Shown piece by piece: positions 59,470-64,000 of a stretch of DNA of 64,000 nt. Origin of the DNA: [Scytonema hofmanni] UTEX 2349 (GTDB lineage: Bacteria; Cyanobacteriota; Cyanobacteriia; Cyanobacteriales; Nostocaceae); assembly GCF_000582685.1 (NCBI RefSeq), contig NZ_KK073768.1, positions 3,861,728 to 3,925,727 of the forward strand, written 5' to 3'. Made by a program: the position numbers and the translations under genes. Under the pieces are notes generated by a model that saw only the letters and a program-made list of their open reading frames with translations, was not told the origin of the DNA and ran no database searches. How positions within the stretch are numbered: position 1 is the stretch's first letter; each line of letters opens with the position of its first letter.

Positions 59470-61197
59470 ATGCTTGAACATGATGTGATTATTATCGGTG
59501 GGGGATTGGCTGGATGTCGGGCAGCAGTGGAAATTGCCAGAACCGATCCTAGCTTGAATGTGGCTGTGGTGGCGAAAACTCACCCGATTCGTTCCCACTC
59601 GGTAGCTGCCCAAGGTGGGATGGCAGCGTCGCTGAGAAACGTGGATACAGAAGATAGCTGGGAAGCACACGCTTTTGATACAGTCAAGGGTTCCGATTAT
59701 TTAGCAGACCAAGACGCGGTAGAAATTCTTACCCGTGAAGCACCAGATGTAGTAATCGACTTGGAACACATGGGTGTTTTATTCTCCCGCTTAAATGATG
59801 GTCGCATTGCCCAACGCGCTTTTGGCGGACATTCTCACAATCGTACTTGCTACGCTGCCGATAAAACCGGTCACGCAATTTTACACGAATTGGTGAACAA
59901 CTTGCGGCGTTACGGTGTGCAAATTTATCAAGAATGGTACGTAATGCGCCTGATATTAGAAGAAGGTCAGGCGAAAGGTGTAGTCATGTACCACCTTTTG
60001 GATGGGGAAATAGTCGTAGTCCGGGCTAAGGCGGTGATGTTTGCTACAGGTGGCTATGGTCGCGTTTATAACACCACTTCTAATGATTACGCTTCTACGG
60101 GTGATGGTTTGGCAATGACTGCGATCGCTGGTTTGCCACTGCAAGATATGGAATTTGTCCAATTCCACCCCACTGGATTATATCCCGTTGGGGTGCTAAT
60201 TTCGGAAGCAGTGCGGGGGGAAGGAGCTTATTTGATTAATAGCGAAGGCGATCGCTTTATGGCGAATTACGCACCTAGCCGCATGGAACTTGCTCCTCGT
60301 GATATTACCTCACGAGCGATCGCTTATGAAATTCGCGCCGGTCGTGGTGTTCATCTAGATGGTAGTGCAGGGGGTCCATTTGTCTATCTTGACTTGCGTC
60401 ACATGGGCAAAGAAAAAATTATGAGCCGCGTTCCCTTTTGTTGGGAAGAAGCACATCGCTTAGTTGGTGTTGATGCGGTAACGCAACCGATGCCAGTACG
60501 TCCGACAATTCATTATTGTATGGGTGGTATCCCAGTTAACACCGATGGTCAAGTCCGCAGTAGTGATAAAGGACTTGTTGAGGGCTTCTTTGCCGCTGGT
60601 GAGACATCTTGTGTATCCGTACATGGGGCAAATAGACTTGGTAGTAATTCTTTGTTGGAATGCGTGGTTTACGGAAAGAGAACCGGAAGTGCGATCGCTC
60701 GATTTGTCCAAAACCGCAAGTTACCCACAATAGACGAGCAAAGTTACATCAAAGAGGCAAAGCAACAAATTCAAGCTTTGCTAGATCAACCTGGGCAGTA
60801 TCGCATTAACCAAGTGCGTCAAGCCTTCCAAGATTGTATGACAGAATATTGCGGCGTTTTCCGCACCCAAGAATTAATGCGTCAAGGTTTAGAACAAATA
60901 CAAGAATTACAACAAAAAGCTTCGCAAATATATTTAGATGACAAAGGCAATTCTTGGAATACAGAAATTGTTGAAGCGTTGGAAACGCGAAGTTTAATGG
61001 TGGTAGGGCAAACGATTCTTTCCTCAGCTTTGAATCGTCAAGAAAGTCGGGGCGCCCACTTCCGTGAAGATTATCCCCAGCGAGATGATGAAAACTTCCT
61101 CAGACACACACTAGCTTATTATTCTCCGGCAGGAATTGATATTCAATATCGTCCAGTGACGATTACGATGTTTGAGCCAAAAGAGCGGAAATATTAA
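59470..61197 (+). CDS. sdhA: Succinate dehydrogenase/fumarate reductase flavoprotein subunit
   Basis: SdhA oxidises succinate to fumarate with covalent FAD and feeds electrons into the plastoquinone pool on the thylakoid or plasma membrane. The 575-residue product has DVIIIGGGLAGCRAAVEIA, the FAD-histidine region RSHSVAAQGGMAA, the catalytic arginine region PSRMELAPRDITSRAI, and HYCMGGIPVNTDGQV. No sdhB or membrane anchor follows, as is usual in cyanobacteria. A terminator lies 87 nt downstream. Confidence 0.96.
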   Translation: MLEHDVIIIGGGLAGCRAAVEIARTDPSLNVAVVAKTHPIRSHSVAAQGGMAASLRNVDTEDSWEAHAFDTVKGSDYLADQDAVEILTREAPDVVIDLEHMGVLFSRLNDGRIAQRAFGGHSHNRTCYAADKTGHAILHELVNNLRRYGVQIYQEWYVMRLILEEGQAKGVVMYHLLDGEIVVVRAKAVMFATGGYGRVYNTTSNDYASTGDGLAMTAIAGLPLQDMEFVQFHPTGLYPVGVLISEAVRGEGAYLINSEGDRFMANYAPSRMELAPRDITSRAIAYEIRAGRGVHLDGSAGGPFVYLDLRHMGKEKIMSRVPFCWEEAHRLVGVDAVTQPMPVRPTIHYCMGGIPVNTDGQVRSSDKGLVEGFFAAGETSCVSVHGANRLGSNSLLECVVYGKRTGSAIARFVQNRKLPTIDEQSYIKEAKQQIQALLDQPGQYRINQVRQAFQDCMTEYCGVFRTQELMRQGLEQIQELQQKASQIYLDDKGNSWNTEIVEALETRSLMVVGQTILSSALNRQESRGAHFREDYPQRDDENFLRHTLAYYSPAGIDIQYRPVTITMFEPKERKY

Positions 61198-61207
61198 CAT
61201 TAGTTTG

Positions 61208-61276
61208 CATGTTGTCAAGAGTCAAGGGTCAAAAGTTAAGAGTCAAGAGTCAAGAGTCAAGAGTCAAGAGTCAATT
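61208..61276. repeat. STRR heptamer array (GTCAAGA)n
   Basis: About eight GTCAAGA/GTCAAGG heptamers lie between the sdhA stop codon and its terminator, within the transcript's 3' untranslated region. Confidence 0.85.
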
Positions 61277-61283
61277 GAAAGAT

Positions 61284-61312
61284 AAAGTATGTTTGCGAAC
61301 ATACTTTTTTTT
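61284..61312 (+). terminator. Intrinsic terminator of sdhA
   Basis: AAAGTATGTT and AACATACTTT form a perfect 10-bp stem with a TGCG loop, followed by a run of eight T residues. Confidence 0.92.
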
Positions 61313-61325
61313 ATACTTCATACAT

Positions 61326-61580
61326 TCATCTTTGTTGCAAGAAGTCAAGTTCTAACTCCTCTAGCAAGATTTTTACTAAGTCACCAATGATGACTTTAGC
61401 TACCTCATGCTTGGGTAATGGCATTCTTATCTCCAAAGTTCCCTGGCTGTAAGCCAACCGAGCGGCTCGATGGTCGCCAAATTCTTCTATAATTGCTTCA
61501 AATTCCTGCCAGTTGACATTGTGGAACATGACTCTATGTCCCGGCGGAACACTTAATTGTCGCAATTGAAGTGTTACCAT
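61326..61580 (-). pseudogene. Uma2 (DUF820) family nuclease-like gene, 3'-truncated
   Basis: The 84 residues match the start of the Uma2 family (LSVPPGHRVMFHNVNWQEFE, YSQGTLEIRMPLPKHE). The frame stops at LDFLQQR, whereas full members have about 180-200 residues and carry the catalytic Asp and Glu/Lys further on. The cut lies 13 nt from the sdhA terminator. I read it as a decayed copy. Confidence 0.72.
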
Positions 61581-61818
61581 TATAAACCAATGAAATTTGC
61601 GGTTGAGCTTCCAAAAGCCAGTATGAAATTATCTTAGTATAGTTTTGCATAAGAACGAGCGCGTTTTTTAACGCAAAGGAACGCGGAGGGAAGCGCAGAG
61701 TGACGCAGAGTTTTTTTAAGAGGATTCGCTACAAAAAAAGCGCTCGTTCTGTACTTAGCTGTATCACTGAAAGGGAGTCTAGAGTAAGCGATCGCACTAT
61801 TACTAAAATAATGTATAA
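61581..61818. other. Gap upstream of the first 21-bp array module
   Basis: A block at about 61656-61745 has AACGAGCGCGTTTTTTAACGC followed later by AAAGCGCTCGTTC, an inverted pair enclosing ACGCAGAG-type short repeats. No gene is visible. Confidence 0.45.
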
Positions 61819-62111
61819 AATAAGCTTTTCATCTTTATTGAAATTTTTTCCAACTCTGCGATCGCTGGAAATCAACAATATACACTATGTAGCGATGATT
61901 GCACTCACCGACAAACTTTAAGCCTTAAGGTTAGAGCATTAAGCCTTAAGGTTAGAGCATTAAGCCTTAAGGTTACAACATTAAGCCTTAAGGTTAGAGC
62001 ATTAAGCCTTAAGGTTAGAGCATTAAGCCTTAAGGTTACAACATTAAGCCTTAAGATTAGAACATTAAGCCTTAAGGTTAGAGCATTAAGCCTTAAGGTT
62101 AAAGCGATCGC
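61819..62111. repeat. Duplicated module, copy 1: 100-bp leader plus nine 21-bp units
   Basis: The leader (61819-61919) starts AATAAGCTTTTCATC. It is followed by nine units of 21 bp (61920-62107, consensus AAGCCTTAAGGTTAGAGCATT with variants ACAAC and AGAAC) and then a HIP1 site. Eight of nine units keep the perfect palindrome CCTTAAGG. Copy 2 is at 63581-63870. There are no spacers, so it is not a CRISPR. A minus-strand frame through it encodes only a 7-residue Leu-Arg repeat. Confidence 0.93.
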
Positions 62112-62164
62112 TGTTGACAAGAAGTAAAAGTGCGATCGGTTATAATAGTGAAGCTCCTATACTT

Positions 62165-62194
62165 AATAATGTACAATGTGATGTATACATTATT
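62165..62194. promoter_or_regulatory. Inverted repeat before the CopG-type antitoxin gene
   Basis: AATAATGTA (62165-62173) and TACATTATT (62186-62194) are perfect 9-bp inverted repeats, 11 nt before the GTG start. The position and form suit the operator of an autoregulated ribbon-helix-helix antitoxin. Confidence 0.55.
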
Positions 62195-62205
62195 GAACGC
62201 AAATT

Positions 62206-62463
62206 GTGTCGAGCAAAATTCGCAAGCAGATTTATATAGAACCGCGTCAGGAACATCTGCTAAAAGCGATCGCCCAACAAGCTGGTGTAAGTGAAGCAGA
62301 AGTTATTCGCTCGTGTATTGACCTTCATCTAAGTGGAATCACTGCACCCCAGATTGATATCGCAGCGTGGGAAGCGGAAAAAGAATTTATAGAACAAATC
62401 AAAACTCGACCTGTTAAACTTGGAAGTCGAGATTGGCAGCGCCAAGACCTCTATGAACGGTAG
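62206..62463 (+). CDS. Ribbon-helix-helix (CopG-type) antitoxin
   Basis: The 85-residue protein starts at GTG 62206. It has an RHH N-terminus (KIRKQIYIEPRQEHLLKAIA, QAGVSEAEVIRSCIDLHL) and a C-terminal tail (EFIEQIKTRP). It would bind its own promoter, which has a 9-bp inverted repeat, and a VapC toxin. The toxin start codon overlaps its 3' end, but the toxin is reduced to 12 codons. It is thus an orphan antitoxin. Confidence 0.82.
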   Translation: MSSKIRKQIYIEPRQEHLLKAIAQQAGVSEAEVIRSCIDLHLSGITAPQIDIAAWEAEKEFIEQIKTRPVKLGSRDWQRQDLYER

Positions 62464-62491
62464 GGTTTTAATTGATACGAAGTTGCGCTAA
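62453..62491 (+). pseudogene. VapC toxin remnant, first 12 codons only
   Basis: ATG 62453, inside the antitoxin's last codons, reads MNGRVLIDTKLR and then stops. MNGRVLIDTN is a typical VapC start, with the first catalytic Asp. From 62481 onward the sequence is identical to that before the second hicB copy (63873), so the toxin was cut at this junction. Confidence 0.8.
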
Positions 62492-62523
62492 AATGTACAC
62501 TATAACAGTGCGATCGATTTATC

Positions 62524-62724
62524 ATGAAAATTAAGGCGGTTATCTGGCAAGAAGACGGTGTATGGTGTGCTTCTGTACCTGCCTTACCAGGATGTCACAC
62601 ATGGGGAGAAAGCTACGAACACTTGTTAGAGATGCTTAAAGAAGCGATCCAGGGTTGGCTTGAAGTTGGTAGCCAGAATGAAGAACTTGAAGCAGATAAA
62701 CAGTTAATTGAATTATCTCTATGA
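62524..62724 (+). CDS. HicB-like antitoxin family protein, copy 1
   Basis: The 66-residue protein has the HicB fold pattern KAVIWQEDGVWCASVPALPG followed by CHTWGESYEHLLEMLKEAI. HicB proteins neutralise the HicA RNase, but no hicA gene lies on either side. The protein lacks a C-terminal DNA-binding domain. An almost identical copy begins at 63916. It could be a solitary regulator or leftover. Confidence 0.85.
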   Translation: MKIKAVIWQEDGVWCASVPALPGCHTWGESYEHLLEMLKEAIQGWLEVGSQNEELEADKQLIELSL

Positions 62725-62840
62725 AATCCCTTTCCAGCAAAGCTTTATAGCCTTTCCTAGTCTGCTGAGGTACAAATTTATCTGCGTCCATCAGCGTTTA
62801 TCTATCTTCATCTGCGGTTAATTCTTTACATCAAGAAAAA

Positions 62841-62860
62841 GCAAATTGTGTCGAGCAAAA
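62841..62860. repeat. 20-bp copy of the CopG-type antitoxin start region
   Basis: GCAAATTGTGTCGAGCAAAA is identical to 62199-62218, which spans the GTG start of the antitoxin. It probably marks an old duplication or deletion end. The rest of 62725-62866 holds nothing recognisable. Confidence 0.7.
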
Positions 62861-62866
62861 ATTGTG

Positions 62867-63211
62867 CTAAATATACAATAATTGATTAGCAATTTCGTCT
62901 GCCGTCAAAGTATCAAGAAGGATGGCAATTCTTTCGACAATTTCATAGGAACTTCTACGTTTAGCAATCAAAATCCCTGCATGATGTTGACTATTAATTA
63001 GATAGTTTGTGTGTAATTCCTCAAAATCAAGTCGATTATGAGTTAAAATACAATGCCCAATAGATACAGCAAAAGCTAGTTGTGTTTGATCTGGTTCTCC
63101 CAACATTTGTTGTTCTCGTGCTGTCGTTGCATCAAAACCTCTTGCTAAAAGTAAAGTAGCTACGAGAACATCTACATCTTCATCAATATAAACTTGAGCA
63201 AAAATCGTCAT
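62867..63211 (-). CDS. DUF5615 PIN-like toxin
   Basis: The 114-residue protein has the DUF5615 pattern: VYIDEDVDVLVATLLLARGFDATTA, GEPDQTQLAFAVSIGHCILTHNRLDFEELH and HAGILIAKRR. Acidic residues (D10, E11, D13; D in GEPD; D in NRLDF) form a PIN-like site. Its start overlaps the DUF433 stop by 4 nt, the standard order of this toxin-antitoxin pair. RNase activity is inferred from the fold. Confidence 0.87.
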   Translation of the reverse strand: MTIFAQVYIDEDVDVLVATLLLARGFDATTAREQQMLGEPDQTQLAFAVSIGHCILTHNRLDFEELHTNYLINSQHHAGILIAKRRSSYEIVERIAILLDTLTADEIANQLLYI

Positions 63212-63501
63212 TTTTGATTTAATCTAGCTTTAATAGCTGGATGGACTAATTCATCAGGGACATGATTACGCTCGATATATTCATTAATTTCTACTTGATG
63301 ATCTAAGTAAAAACTCAAAGCATCAAAGACTTGCGCTAAAGTTAAATGAGGTAAGTGTAGCGGGATTTCTTCTGGTCTAATACCTAAACGCCAATTTTCA
63401 ACAATTGCTCTCACAGGGGTTCTAGTTCCCTTAATAATCGGTTCACCTGATAAAATATCAGGCTGTCGGGTAACATAGCGAGAGTTTGTAGTAGTTGTCA
63501 T
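63208..63501 (-). CDS. DUF433 antitoxin
   Basis: This 97-residue DUF433 protein has the hallmark DILSGEPIIKGTRTPVRAIVENW and IPLHLPHLTLAQVFDALSFYLDH. DUF433 proteins have a winged HTH fold and usually precede a DUF5615 toxin, as here. Together they look intact, unlike the other TA loci nearby. Confidence 0.9.
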   Translation of the reverse strand: MTTTTNSRYVTRQPDILSGEPIIKGTRTPVRAIVENWRLGIRPEEIPLHLPHLTLAQVFDALSFYLDHQVEINEYIERNHVPDELVHPAIKARLNQK

Positions 63502-63580
63502 ACTAATGAGATTTTTGGCAGTATCTCTGTTAATCTATCACAGACTAGTACGGCTATGCGAAACTCAAAAGCTTGTAGAA

Positions 63581-63870
63581 TAAGCTTTTCATTTTTATTG
63601 AAATTTTTCAACTTCTGCGATCGCTGTAAATCAACAATATACAATATGTAGCGATGATTGCACTCACCAACAAACTTTAGTCATTAAGGTTAGAACATTA
63701 AGCCTTAAGGTTAGAGCATTAAGCCTTAAGGTTACAACATTAAGCCTTAAGGTTACAACATTAAGCCTTAAGGTTACAACATTAAGCCTTAAGGTTAGAG
63801 CATTAAGCCTTAAGGTTAGAGCATTAAGCCTTAAGGTTAAAGCATTAAGCCTTAAGGTTAAAGCGATCGC
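63581..63870. repeat. Duplicated module, copy 2: leader plus nine 21-bp units
   Basis: The leader (63581-63680) and nine 21-bp units (63681-63867; the first is degenerate with CATTAAGG) match copy 1, but the order of unit variants differs. The array is followed directly by a HIP1 site and the hicB leader, with no antitoxin gene in between. This is the simpler and probably original form. Confidence 0.93.
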
Positions 63871-63915
63871 GTAGTTGCGCTAAAATGTACACCATAACAG
63901 TGCGATCAATTTATC

Positions 63916-64000
63916 ATGAAAATTAAGGCAGTTATCTGGCAAGAAGACGGTGTATGGTGTGCTTCTGTACCTGCCTTACCAGGATGTCACACATGGGGAG
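63916..64000 (+). CDS. HicB-like antitoxin family protein, copy 2 (cut by the window end)
   Basis: The 28 visible codons are the same as those of copy 1 at 62524, with one silent difference (GCA for GCG). The 43 bp before the ATG also match. The gene runs off the window. Confidence 0.85.
   Translation, partial: MKIKAVIWQEDGVWCASVPALPGCHTWG

Noticed and set aside
61920..62107. Possible CRISPR array
   Set aside because: The 21-bp units are contiguous, with no unique spacers and no cas genes nearby. The same holds for 63681-63867 and 14191-14400.

Overview
The window comes from the chromosome of a filamentous, probably heterocyst-forming cyanobacterium (order Nostocales). The HIP1 octamer GCGATCGC is scattered throughout. 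Seven-base tandem repeats (STRR type, e.g. CAATGCC, CCCCAGT, GGGGAAA, TAGTCAA) fill many gaps. The gene set is also typical: cyanophycin synthetase and cyanophycinase, a DevBCA-type exporter, a bacteriophytochrome, a group 2 sigma factor, CbiT and a Dps. No rRNA, tRNA, CRISPR array or complete insertion sequence was found.

Layout. 1-5.7 kb: 5' part of a sigma factor gene, carB, and a Dps with an unusual ferroxidase site. 5.7-11 kb: a repeat-rich gap with a MITE-like element, two small plus-strand genes, and a phnD-phnC-phnE uptake operon that sits between two inverted copies of a GC-rich nested-hairpin repeat. 11-14.6 kb: a STAND/NB-ARC-like NTPase with recently amplified TPRs, then a gap packed with structured repeats and a 21-bp satellite. 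15.5-17.4 kb: an AurF-type di-iron oxygenase and a glutamine amidotransferase. 17.6-26.5 kb: housekeeping and cell-envelope genes (ridA, NUDIX, malQ, a RodZ-like gene, rluB-like, LmeA-like, cdsA, cbiT, a Ser/Thr kinase, tatA). 26.6-30.4 kb: cphB-cphA. 31-33.6 kb: trmD, ispF and a two-gene nuclease-like cassette (PD-(D/E)xK plus PIN). 33.6-41.3 kb: a peptide/nickel-type binding lipoprotein, larB, a GMC oxidoreductase, argD, a K+ channel and an MMADHC-like cobalamin protein.

41.6-47.2 kb: ExbB-like, devA, devC, DUF2834, devB and TetR genes, all on the minus strand; tetR and devB overlap by 4 nt. 47.6-56.7 kb: a plus-strand signalling island with a REC-wHTH-HPt-REC-REC regulator, a bacteriophytochrome with its Rcp-like regulator, a PAS kinase, a CheY-like protein and a REC-PAS kinase. 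56.7-58.2 kb: an HxlR regulator divergent from SDR and monooxygenase genes.

58.2-64 kb: an accessory zone next to sdhA with several decaying toxin-antitoxin loci. These are a VapB with a VapC broken by one stop codon, a CopG antitoxin with only the first 12 codons of a VapC, a solo HicB in two copies, and an intact DUF433/DUF5615 pair. A 258/269-bp direct repeat flanks the first locus. A duplicated module consisting of a leader, nine 21-bp units and hicB flanks the rest.

The most unusual signals are four. (1) Satellites with an exact 21-bp period carry an 8-bp perfect palindrome in each unit. (2) The leader-array-hicB module is duplicated and one copy has been invaded by a TA remnant. (3) Heptamer repeats have been inserted in frame inside a ferredoxin-like protein and inside the ATP-binding domain of a histidine kinase. 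(4) A dispersed palindrome family keeps fixed GAGACG/CGTCTC ends while its inner arms differ and co-vary.
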